DNA of 64,000 bases from CAVQSS01 sp963746605. GTDB taxonomy: Bacteria > Desulfobacterota > RBG-13-43-22. Made by a program: the position numbers and the translations under genes. The notes below the pieces were generated by a model. The model did no database searches. It saw only the letters and a list, made by a program, of their open reading frames with translations, and was not told where the DNA came from. The DNA is taken from positions 1 through 64,000 of the forward strand of contig CAVVCH010000061.1 of assembly GCA_963746605.1 (NCBI GenBank), read 5' to 3'. Shown here piece by piece: positions 52,944-60,062 of this stretch (within the stretch, counting starts at the first letter, position 1; each line of letters starts with the position of its first letter).

Positions 52944-54314
52944 TTATCTTGGAGGGCATTTGGGGAAATTTTCCAAAGCCAGCAAGGATTGGGTGATCTC
53001 GTCGTCCGGCATTTCATAATCGGAAAGTTTTCCTTCAAAATAGGCATTGTAGGCCATCAGATCCACCAGACCGTGGCCGCTCCAGTTGACCAGGATGGTC
53101 TTGGCCTTGCCTTCTTCCTTGCACTTCTTGGCTTCCTGAATCACCGCGGCCAGGGCGTGGTTGGTTTCCGGGGCCGGGATAAAGCCTTCGGTCCGGGCCC
53201 AGGTAACCCCGGCGGCAAAGGTTTCCAGTTGGAATACCGCCCGCGGTTCGATCATTTTATCCATGATTAACTGGGAAACAATGGGGGCCATGCCGTGGTA
53301 ACGAAGTCCGCCGGCATGGATGGGGGCCGGTATAAAGGCATGTCCCAGGCTGTGCATGGGCAGCAGGGGAGTCGTCTGAACGGTATCGCCGAAATCATAG
53401 ACAAAGGGCCCTTTGGTCATGGTCGGGCAGGAGGCCGGTTCCACGGCGATCACCTGCACCTGTTTGCCGTGGATTTTGTCCAGGATATAAGGCAGGGCCA
53501 GGCCGGCGAAATTGCTTCCCCCGCCGGCGCAGCCGATGACGATGTCGGGATATTCCCCGATTTTTTCCATCTGCTTCTGGGCCTCCAGGCCGATGATGGT
53601 CTGATGCAGCATCACGTGGTTCAAGACGCTTCCCAGGGCATACTTGCTATCCGGGGTGGTCACGGCGTCTTCCACGGCTTCGCTGATGGCGATGCCCAGG
53701 CTGCCCGGTGAATCGGGATTCTGCTCCAGGATTTTCCGTCCGGCATTGGTGTCCGGGCTGGGGCTGGGCACACAAGTGGCACCCCAGGTGTTCATCATCA
53801 GACGGCGGTAGGGTTTCTGGTCGAAGCTGATCCGCACCATGTAGACCTTGACTTCCAGGTCGAAGAGTGCCCCGGCAAAGCTCATGGCGCTGCCCCACTG
53901 TCCGGCGCCGGTTTCGGTGGAGATCCGCTTGGTGCCGAAAATTTTGTTGTAATAGGCCTGGGGAATGGCCGTATTGGGCTTGTGGCTGCCCGCCGGGCTG
54001 ACCCCCTCATTTTTGAAATAAATCTTGGCCGGGGTCTGGAGAAATTGTTCCAGGCTGTAGGCCCGGCCCAGGGGGCTGGGGCGATAGTAGGCATATTTTT
54101 CCAGAACCGGCTCCGGGATGTCGATCCAGCGCTGGGGACTGACTTCCTGCTCGATCAGATTCATGGGGAATATGGGGGCCAGGTCATCGGGGCCCACGGG
54201 TTGTCCCGTCCCGGGATGCAGGGGAGGAAGCATTCCGTTGGGCATGTCGGGCAGGATGTTGTACCACTGCCTGGGCATTTCATCTTCGGTCAAAAGCACT
54301 TTTTTTTGCAACAT
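52944..54314 (-). CDS. TrpB2-type tryptophan synthase beta-like protein
   Basis: A 456-residue PLP enzyme of the TrpB2 group (TIGR01415-like). PLP Lys lies in NEGVSPAGSHKPNTAIPQ, the phosphate-binding loop is GCAGGGSNFAG and the region RISTETGAGQWGSAMSFAGA binds substrate. The N-terminal extension with MPRQWYNILPDMP is typical of TrpB2, not TrpB1. No trpA or other trp gene is near. TrpB2 forms Trp from indole and serine (or phosphoserine). Expression appears controlled by a palindromic promoter (54499-54559) and a leader ORF at 54345-54377. AAGGAGGAACC precedes ATG. Confidence 0.93.
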   Translation of the reverse strand: MLQKKVLLTEDEMPRQWYNILPDMPNGMLPPLHPGTGQPVGPDDLAPIFPMNLIEQEVSPQRWIDIPEPVLEKYAYYRPSPLGRAYSLEQFLQTPAKIYFKNEGVSPAGSHKPNTAIPQAYYNKIFGTKRISTETGAGQWGSAMSFAGALFDLEVKVYMVRISFDQKPYRRLMMNTWGATCVPSPSPDTNAGRKILEQNPDSPGSLGIAISEAVEDAVTTPDSKYALGSVLNHVMLHQTIIGLEAQKQMEKIGEYPDIVIGCAGGGSNFAGLALPYILDKIHGKQVQVIAVEPASCPTMTKGPFVYDFGDTVQTTPLLPMHSLGHAFIPAPIHAGGLRYHGMAPIVSQLIMDKMIEPRAVFQLETFAAGVTWARTEGFIPAPETNHALAAVIQEAKKCKEEGKAKTILVNWSGHGLVDLMAYNAYFEGKLSDYEMPDDEITQSLLALENFPKCPPR

Positions 54315-54344
54315 GGTTCCTCCTTGAAGTATGTAATAATATTA

Positions 54345-54377
54345 CTAAACCTCTGAGATGGTGTTTATGCTGCCCAT
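54345..54377 (-). CDS. 10-codon leader ORF upstream of trpB2
   Basis: AAAAGGAGGTGA, an almost perfect Shine-Dalgarno, lies right before an ATG at 54377. The ORF reads MGSINTISEV and stops at 54345. It contains no Trp codon. It sits in the ~190-nt leader between the trpB2 promoter and its start. A regulatory leader peptide is plausible; coding potential beyond the signals cannot be shown. Confidence 0.4.
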   Translation of the reverse strand: MGSINTISEV

Positions 54378-54498
54378 TCACCTCCTTTTCATGAATTGAA
54401 CCAAGCTAAAAATAATGCCCTAAAAAAGAGAGCGCCTCAGTTCCTAAAAACCCGAGACCTTAGGATCCGATGGTATTGCGCAGAAAAATGCTCCTTGA

Positions 54499-54559
54499 TT
54501 AACTATATACAAGGTTCAAAAGACCTGTCAATTTATTTTGAACCTTGTATTATAGTTAA
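54499..54559 (-). promoter_or_regulatory. trpB2 promoter within long inverted repeat
   Basis: The minus strand has TTGACA (54531-54526), 18 bp, TATAGT (54507-54502), a good sigma70 promoter directed to trpB2. It is framed by inverted arms of about 23 bp (TACAAGGTTCAAAA cores at 54508-54521 and, mirrored, 54536-54549), which extend through TTAACTATA on both sides. The arms would let a dimeric repressor cover both the -35 and -10 regions. Confidence 0.6.
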
Positions 54560-54616
54560 TCTCTCGGGCATTGCTTTTTCTGAACGTAGGGGCTATAAAA
54601 AAAATACCAACTGACT

Positions 54617-55210
54617 ATGCTCCCTTTCTCACTTATTCTAGCCTCGGAGTCCCCTAGGCGGCAGGCCTTGCTTGCCGACCTGGGAATACCTTTTCGGGTT
54701 GTTGCCGCCCACGTTGAGGAGATTCCCCGGGAGGCCGAACCCCCGGCCGTTTTTTCGAAGCGCATGGCCCAGGAGAAGACCCGAGTGGTTTCAGAACAAT
54801 TTCCCGAAGATTGGGTTCTGGGAGCCGATACGGTGGTCAGTCTGGGAAAACGCATTTTGGGAAAACCGGATTCGCTCCGAGAGGCCAAGAAATTCTTAGA
54901 GGCCTTAAACAACCGGACCCACGAAGTGATCACCAGTTTTTGTCTGATCAACCAATCGCAAAAAAAAGCCCTGGCCCGGAGCGTTTATACCCGAGTTACC
55001 TTCAAACATTTTTCACGTCGGGAAATCGACTGGTACCTGCAGACCGGGGAACCCCTGGACAAGGCCGGGGCCTATGCCATCCAGGGACGGGGATCGTTTT
55101 TGATCCGGGAGATCAAGGGGTCTTATACCAACGTGGTTGGACTGCCTTTGACGGAAGTCCTGGAGACGCTGGAGAAGAATGCCGGGTTTCGGTTGGGGGA
55201 AGGGACGTAG
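54617..55210 (+). CDS. maf: Maf-family nucleotide pyrophosphatase
   Basis: A 197-residue Maf/HAM1-like house-cleaning NTP pyrophosphatase. LILASESPRRQALLADLGIP (signature), VLGADTVVSLGKRILGKP, SVYTRVTFKHFSRREIDWYL and KAGAYAIQGRGSFLIREIKG are hallmark segments. It hydrolyses modified or canonical nucleoside triphosphates. It leads a plus-strand run with yggS. Confidence 0.95.
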   Translation: MLPFSLILASESPRRQALLADLGIPFRVVAAHVEEIPREAEPPAVFSKRMAQEKTRVVSEQFPEDWVLGADTVVSLGKRILGKPDSLREAKKFLEALNNRTHEVITSFCLINQSQKKALARSVYTRVTFKHFSRREIDWYLQTGEPLDKAGAYAIQGRGSFLIREIKGSYTNVVGLPLTEVLETLEKNAGFRLGEGT

Positions 55211-55214
55211 GGGA

Positions 55215-55285
55215 TAAATCCCTCAAATTCGAAGAAATTCGAAACAAAACGAAATGACCAAATTTAAAAAGACCAAAATGGTGAA
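55215..55285 (+). repeat. dispersed repeat E, copy 2 (partial)
   Basis: AAATTCGAAGAAATTCGAAA followed by CAAATTTAAAAAGACCAAAA. It is related to 50318-50464 and fills the gap between maf and yggS. Confidence 0.55.
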
Positions 55286-55289
55286 ATAG

Positions 55290-55973
55290 GTGAGCGGGAT
55301 CCATGAAAATATCCAGCGGGTTCGGGAGCGAATCGAAAGGGCCTGTTCCCGTTCAGGACGCCGGCTGGACGAGGTTTTATTGGTGGCTGTGTCAAAGACT
55401 GTCCCGGCCGCTCGAATCCAGGAAGCACTGGAAGCCGGGCTGAGTCATTTCGGGGAAAATTATATTCAGGAAGCCCAGAAAAAAATTGAAGAACTCCGAC
55501 AGGGCTCCTGGCACTTTATCGGTCACCTGCAGCGGAATAAGGCCCGGACCGCAGTGAAACTGTTTTCCATGATCCAGACCGTGGATCGTCTTTCCCTGGC
55601 CCAGGAATTGAACCGTCAGGCCCGAGAAGCAGGGAAAGTCCTGGAGGTTTTGATTCAAGTTAACGAAGCGGAAGAAGAAAGCAAATCCGGGCTTGCTCCC
55701 GAGCAGGTCCCGGCCTTACTGGAGGCCGTCCTTTCGTTACCCCAACTGCGGATCCGGGGCTTGATGGCCATCCCCCCCTATGATCCGGACCCGGAAAGTG
55801 CGCGTCCCTGGTTTCGCTCTCTCTATCAATGGCGGGAAAAGTGGCAAAAACAGTTTCCTTCTCTGGACCTTTCCCAGCTTTCCATGGGCATGTCCCATGA
55901 TTTGGAAACGGCCATTGAAGAAGGGGCCACCCTGATCCGGGTGGGAACGGCCCTTTTCGGTGCCCGGGGGTGA
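55290..55973 (+). CDS. YggS-family PLP homeostasis protein
   Basis: A 227-residue PLP-binding barrel. LLVAVSKTVPAARIQEALEA carries the PLP Lys, then HFGENYIQEAQKKIEEL, WHFIGHLQRNKARTAV, VLIQVNEAEEESKSGL, and LSMGMSHDLETAIEEGATLI with RVGTALFG. It keeps pyridoxal phosphate balance in the cytoplasm. The start is GTG 55290. Confidence 0.94.
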   Translation: MSGIHENIQRVRERIERACSRSGRRLDEVLLVAVSKTVPAARIQEALEAGLSHFGENYIQEAQKKIEELRQGSWHFIGHLQRNKARTAVKLFSMIQTVDRLSLAQELNRQAREAGKVLEVLIQVNEAEEESKSGLAPEQVPALLEAVLSLPQLRIRGLMAIPPYDPDPESARPWFRSLYQWREKWQKQFPSLDLSQLSMGMSHDLETAIEEGATLIRVGTALFGARG

Positions 55974-55974
55974 T

Positions 55975-56182
55975 TTCACCGCAAAGCCGCAAAGCGCGCA
56001 AAGGAAATTGTTATTATCATCGCCGGGAGGTCCCGGCTATGATAAACCATCTGTCGTCGACGCGAGGACAAAGGTGTTTACAAGGCCGACGGATTATGTC
56101 ATAAAAATTTAACCAAGAATAATCGTTTTTGTTTTGATCATTTGGGTTTTGAACCTTCGTGCTTGTTTCGGATTTCGAATTT
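55975..56182. repeat. composite repeat region (types F and E)
   Basis: 55975-56005 holds CACCGCAAAGCCGCAAAGCG, a repeat type of CGCAAAG units. 56105-56182 holds TTTTGATCATTTGGGTTTTG and CGTGCTTGTTTCGGATTTCG, matching repeat E at 50318-50464. No gene is supported in the 239-bp gap. Confidence 0.65.
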
Positions 56183-56212
56183 ATAGATATTCTTTTGAGG
56201 AGTTGAAAGCCT

Positions 56213-57565
56213 ATGGCCATCCTTGCCCCCTTTCGCGGGTTGATTTATAATCCCGATAAGATCGCCGACCTTTCCAAGGTCATCACCCCACCCTACGATG
56301 TCATTTCTCCTCAACAGCAGGAGGCCCTCTATGCCCGACATCCCCACAATATGATTCAATTGGACCTGGGGAAGAACCTTCCCGGAGACAGTCCTACCTA
56401 TAATCGCTACACCCGGGCCGCCCGACTTTTGAAAAGCTGGCAAAAGGAAAAAGTGCTGGTTCGTGAACCGAAGCCGGCCATTTATCTGTACCGGATCCAT
56501 TATTCGTTCCCGAGCCAGGGCCGGCGTCAGCGCACCGGGTTCATTGCCCTGCTGGGGTTGGAACCCTTCGACTCCGGCATGGTCCGTCCTCATGAAAAGA
56601 CCTTTTCGGGAATCAAGGTCGATCGTTTCCATTTGCTGGACCATTGTCAGGCCCAGTTCTGCCCGATTTTTTCTTTTTACTCGGACCCGGAAAACCAGGT
56701 GGTGGAGCTGCTTTCTTCCCGCGCCCATCCTGAACCGTTCATTGATTATCAGGATGATGACGGAATCCGTCACCAACTATGGCGGGTGACCGATAAGGCG
56801 GTTCTGAAAAAGGTTCAAAAAGATTTTGAGGAAAAATTCGTCTACATCGCCGATGGGCACCATCGCTATGAAACCGGCCTGGCCTACCGGCAGGCCATGC
56901 AGGATCGATATCCCGATAGCCCCCCCGGTTCACCCTTCAATTTCACCCTCATGTTCCTCTGTAATATGCACGATCCCGGTCTGGCCATTCTCCCCACTCA
57001 CCGCGTTCTCTGCCAGTCCCCTGAGGACCAGTTGGCTTTTTTCGAAAAGGGCATCAGGGAAGACTTCCAGGTGGAACGGTTTCCCATCCAGCCGGCGAAC
57101 AAGAAAAAAGTGAAGCAGGCGTTTTTAAACCGAATGGAGGAGAAAGCCCGGGAAGGGCATGTGTTGGGAGTTTATTCCGCCGCTCCCCCGACCCTCTATC
57201 TGTTGACCCTCAAGGCGGCCTGCCTGGAAGGAGCCTGGGCGGAAGACCTCCATCCGATTCTCCGGAAATTGGATGTGATGATTCTGAGTCGCCTGGTTTT
57301 GCAGAAGGTCCTCGGGATCAAACCCGAGGAGCTGGATCGGGAAAACTTGATCGAATACCGCCATGACGCTCGGGAGGCCATGGCTTTAGTGGATTCAGGG
57401 AGCTGTCGGATGGCCTTTTTGTTGAACCCCCCGCCCATCCGGCAGATCCAGGAAGTGGCTGAAGCCGGCTTGATCATGCCCCGCAAATCCACCTTTTTTT
57501 ACCCCAAGACTCCCACCGGGTTGGTGATCAATATCATGAAACCCAATGAAACCATCATGGTCTGA
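56213..57565 (+). CDS. DUF1015-family protein
   Basis: A 450-residue protein with the DUF1015 signatures: APFRGLIYNPDKIADLSKVI, TPPYDVISPQQQEAL, VRPHEKTFSGIKVDRFHLL and YIADGHHRYETGLAYRQAM. The His/Asp/Glu-rich motifs (RPHE, DGHHRYE) suggest a metal- or phosphate-binding active site, and the family may be a ParB/serine-kinase relative, but the function is not established. GAGGAG precedes ATG 56213. It overlaps the next gene by 20 bp and is likely co-expressed. Confidence 0.92.
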   Translation: MAILAPFRGLIYNPDKIADLSKVITPPYDVISPQQQEALYARHPHNMIQLDLGKNLPGDSPTYNRYTRAARLLKSWQKEKVLVREPKPAIYLYRIHYSFPSQGRRQRTGFIALLGLEPFDSGMVRPHEKTFSGIKVDRFHLLDHCQAQFCPIFSFYSDPENQVVELLSSRAHPEPFIDYQDDDGIRHQLWRVTDKAVLKKVQKDFEEKFVYIADGHHRYETGLAYRQAMQDRYPDSPPGSPFNFTLMFLCNMHDPGLAILPTHRVLCQSPEDQLAFFEKGIREDFQVERFPIQPANKKKVKQAFLNRMEEKAREGHVLGVYSAAPPTLYLLTLKAACLEGAWAEDLHPILRKLDVMILSRLVLQKVLGIKPEELDRENLIEYRHDAREAMALVDSGSCRMAFLLNPPPIRQIQEVAEAGLIMPRKSTFFYPKTPTGLVINIMKPNETIMV

Positions 57566-58304
57566 GACAGCCGGTGGTTCGGGGGATGACGAGACACTTG
57601 ATGTCTGGGCCCGTGCGGATCTTCGCCTTATCCAGAAAAAAAACGGCTACCGTTTCGCCCTCGATTCCCTGCTTCTTTCCGATTTTATCCGTTTAAAATC
57701 CAGGGATCGCGTTCTGGAATGTGGCGCCGGCTGCGGGATTATCTCCTTAGGGCTTTTTCGAAAATTTCCCGATATTCAAATGGTAGCTCTGGAACTCCAG
57801 GCCGGGTTTGTTGACCTGGCTCGCCGTAACCTGGGTTTGAATCAGGCCGAAGGGCGCATTTCCCTGGTCCGGGGTGACATTCGTACCCTGACCCGGCTCT
57901 TCCGGCCGGGCTCTTTTGACGCCGTGGTGACCAATCCTCCCTACCGGCCGCTTCACACCGGTCGAATCAATCCCCAGCCTGAAAAGGCCTTGGCTCGACA
58001 CGAGCTGACGGTCAACCTGGAGCACCTCCTGGTCGCCAGCCGACAGGTTCTGAAAAAAGGGGGAAGGCTATTTCTGATTTACCCGGTCCGGAGGTTGCCC
58101 GCCCTTTTAGCGCTGTCCCGGCAGAACCACCTGGAACCCAAGCGCCTGCGCCTGGTCCAGCCCATGGCCGACCGGGAAGCCGACTGGGTGCTGCTGGAAG
58201 CGGTTAAGGAAGGCGGCGAAGAGCTTAAGGTCCTGCCTGTTTTGGTGGTTTACGAGAAGCCCGGGGTTTACTCGCCCGAGGTCCGGGATCTGTTGGGGCG
58301 TTGA
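57546..58304 (+). CDS. N6-adenine methyltransferase, TrmN6-like
   Basis: A 252-residue class I methyltransferase of the tRNA1(Val) A37-N6 type. YRFALDSLLLSDFIRL, VLECGAGCGIISLGLFRKFP (motif I), MVALELQAGFVDLARRNLGL and the catalytic motif AVVTNPPYRPLHTGRINPQP (NPPY). The end reads VLVVYEKPGVYSPEV. It starts within DUF1015 and its 3' end overlaps the convergent DciA-like gene by 80 bp. The exact RNA target needs testing. Confidence 0.9.
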   Translation: MKPSWSETAGGSGDDETLDVWARADLRLIQKKNGYRFALDSLLLSDFIRLKSRDRVLECGAGCGIISLGLFRKFPDIQMVALELQAGFVDLARRNLGLNQAEGRISLVRGDIRTLTRLFRPGSFDAVVTNPPYRPLHTGRINPQPEKALARHELTVNLEHLLVASRQVLKKGGRLFLIYPVRRLPALLALSRQNHLEPKRLRLVQPMADREADWVLLEAVKEGGEELKVLPVLVVYEKPGVYSPEVRDLLGR

Positions 58305-58779
58305 AGCGAAGGCTTTTTTCCATCAAGGCTTGAACCCTTTCCCTCAGTTCCGGGTTTTTAATCTCCTGGGACATCTGTTGGATGGATTTTTTCTCTTTGC
58401 GGGAAAGGGATCGAGGGTCTCCGGGCGGGGTTTTTCCTGTTTCTCTTCGGCCCAGGTCCCGTGGAGGGAGATGTCCGGTTTTGAGGCGGACCTCCTTAAC
58501 CATGGTTTGATTCAGACGCCGATTTATTCCCAGGCGCAGGGATTCCTTCAAAAACTGAAATTGCTGGGCGGCGGCCGGGTTGGACACCACGACTTGGAGG
58601 ATTCCGTCCTTGAGCCCTTCCAGACAGACATAGGGCCGCAACGCCTCCGGGATCATTTCCGACCAAAGTTCGATCACCTGGGGGACTAAGGGATCAATCG
58701 AAAGCCCCCCGCCGTTGATGAGCCCCTGCAGAATCGTTCCCAGAGACTGCATTTTTTTGTCCGGATTTTTGGTTGGCAT
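58225..58779 (-). CDS. DUF721/DciA-like protein
   Basis: A 184-residue protein. MQSLGTILQGLINGGGLSID, VIELWSEMIPEALRPYVCLE and LQVVVSNPAAAQQFQFLKE form the DUF721 (DciA) fold of helices and two strands. DciA-type proteins recruit the replicative helicase DnaB where DnaC is absent. The C-terminal 70 residues are a basic, Pro-rich tail. It overlaps the methyltransferase gene by 80 bp at the 3' end, tail to tail. Confidence 0.8.
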   Translation of the reverse strand: MPTKNPDKKMQSLGTILQGLINGGGLSIDPLVPQVIELWSEMIPEALRPYVCLEGLKDGILQVVVSNPAAAQQFQFLKESLRLGINRRLNQTMVKEVRLKTGHLPPRDLGRRETGKTPPGDPRSLSRKEKKSIQQMSQEIKNPELRERVQALMEKSLRFNAPTDPGPRASKPRASRKPPKQAGP

Positions 58780-58924
58780 TTTTCTCTCTTATCCGGTATC
58801 GATCTTTTCAACCAGCAACCTGTAACCGGCAGCCTGCAACAACGTTCTATTTTCGTATTAAATCCCCATGCCCGGGGCGGGCACCCGCAAAGCACGAAAA
58901 TAAAAAAGAGACAGAAGGCAGCTT

Positions 58925-58980
58925 AACTATATGATTTTAATAATTAATAATCAATAATTAATTGTTAATTATTAACCGAT
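58925..58980. repeat. AT-rich palindromic tract
   Basis: TTAATAATTAATAATCAATA then ATTAATTGTTAATTATTAAC: nearly pure A/T, with self-complementary TTAATAATT blocks. Just before it, 58814-58846 has CAACCAGCAACCTGTAACCG, another repeat-like stretch. No gene in 58780-59006. Confidence 0.5.
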
Positions 58981-59006
58981 TCATTTATCTTCCTGTTTAC
59001 GGCTTC

Positions 59007-59822
59007 TCACCAGTCTATCCTCCTGAAGGCCCGGCAGGTATTCTGGTAGAGGATCGGACCCAGTTCCGCCAAGGGAATTCCCCTGATTTCCGCCATCCGA
59101 GCGGCGGTCTGCACCAGGTGGGCCGGCTCGTTTCGTTTTCCTCGGAACGGGTGCGGCGCCAGAAAGGGCGCGTCGGTTTCCAGAAGGAGGGACTCAATGG
59201 GGGCCCGGCGGACCACCTCTTCCAGTAACGCGCCTTTCTTATAGGTCAAGGCGCCGGTCACGGAAAGAAAAAAATTCCAATCCAGGCAGCGCCGGGCCAT
59301 AGCCCAATCCCCGGAGAAACAGTGAAAGAGACCGCCGATCTCCCAGGCCTTCTCCTCGGCCAAGATTTGCAGGGTCTCCTCGTGGGCCTCCCGGTCATGA
59401 ATCACAACAGGCAGGGAAACTTCCCGCGCCAATTGCAGGCATCGCCGGAAGCAGTCTTTCTGGTGTTCCCGGGGGGAATAATTTCGAAAAAAGTCCAACC
59501 CGATCTCGCCGACAGCCACTACCTTGGGATCTCCGGCCAGAATCCGTATTTTCGAAAGGGCCGGTTCATCAGCGGTTGAGGCTTCATGGGGGTGAAGCCC
59601 GACGGTAGCCCAGATATGGGAATTGGCCTCGGCCAGGGCCAGGGCCTGCCGGCTGCTTTCCAGATCGATCCCAATGGTGATGATGGCCGCCAACCCCTGC
59701 TCCCAGGCCCTTTCCAAGACTTCCCCGCGATCGTTATTAAAGTCCCCCATATCCAAATGGGCATGGGAATCGATCCAGATGGGAGGATCGGGCACTGTCG
59801 GAGAATTGGTTTTTTCAGTCAT
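59007..59822 (-). CDS. TatD-family metal-dependent hydrolase
   Basis: A 271-residue TIM-barrel phosphohydrolase/DNase. IDSHAHLDMGDFNNDRGEVL (metal HxH), VGLHPHEAST, VVAVGEIGLDFFRNYSP (Glu), LPVVIHDREAHEETLQIL, GGLFHCFSG and SLLLETDAPFLAPHPFRGKR (Asp). It is the YcfH/TatD subgroup. It runs with the DciA-like gene on the minus strand after a repeat-rich gap. Confidence 0.93.
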   Translation of the reverse strand: MTEKTNSPTVPDPPIWIDSHAHLDMGDFNNDRGEVLERAWEQGLAAIITIGIDLESSRQALALAEANSHIWATVGLHPHEASTADEPALSKIRILAGDPKVVAVGEIGLDFFRNYSPREHQKDCFRRCLQLAREVSLPVVIHDREAHEETLQILAEEKAWEIGGLFHCFSGDWAMARRCLDWNFFLSVTGALTYKKGALLEEVVRRAPIESLLLETDAPFLAPHPFRGKRNEPAHLVQTAARMAEIRGIPLAELGPILYQNTCRAFRRIDW

Positions 59823-59855
59823 TTGTACAATAAACCCACTTTCGTACTAAACTAA

Positions 59856-59997
59856 ATGAACGTCGAACATCGAACATCGAACGCCCAACGTCGAATAAAA
59901 ACAAAGCGCTATTACCGAACAGGGAACACCTATTTCTGTTTCTTCATTTTTTCCCATTCGATGTTCGATGTTGGACGTTCGATGTTCGATGTTCATT
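59856..59997. repeat. dispersed repeat B, copy 3
   Basis: ATGAACGTCGAACATCGAAC at the left, TTCGATGTTCGATGTTCAT at the right. The centre is longer than in the other two copies and unrelated (AAGCGCTATTACCGAACAGG). It lies between tatD and the PAS-GGDEF gene. Confidence 0.85.
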
Positions 59998-60002
59998 GCT
60001 AT

Positions 60003-60062
60003 TTTTCTCTTCTCTCTTCTCCTCTTCCGTCTTCCCTCTCCCATCTTTCTTCTTCGACTCCT
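60003..60062 (-). repeat. GA-rich dispersed repeat C, copy 3
   Basis: On the minus strand AGATGGGAGAGGGAAGACGG and more purine runs, matching 52415-52500 in type. It abuts the stop of the PAS-GGDEF gene. Confidence 0.5.
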
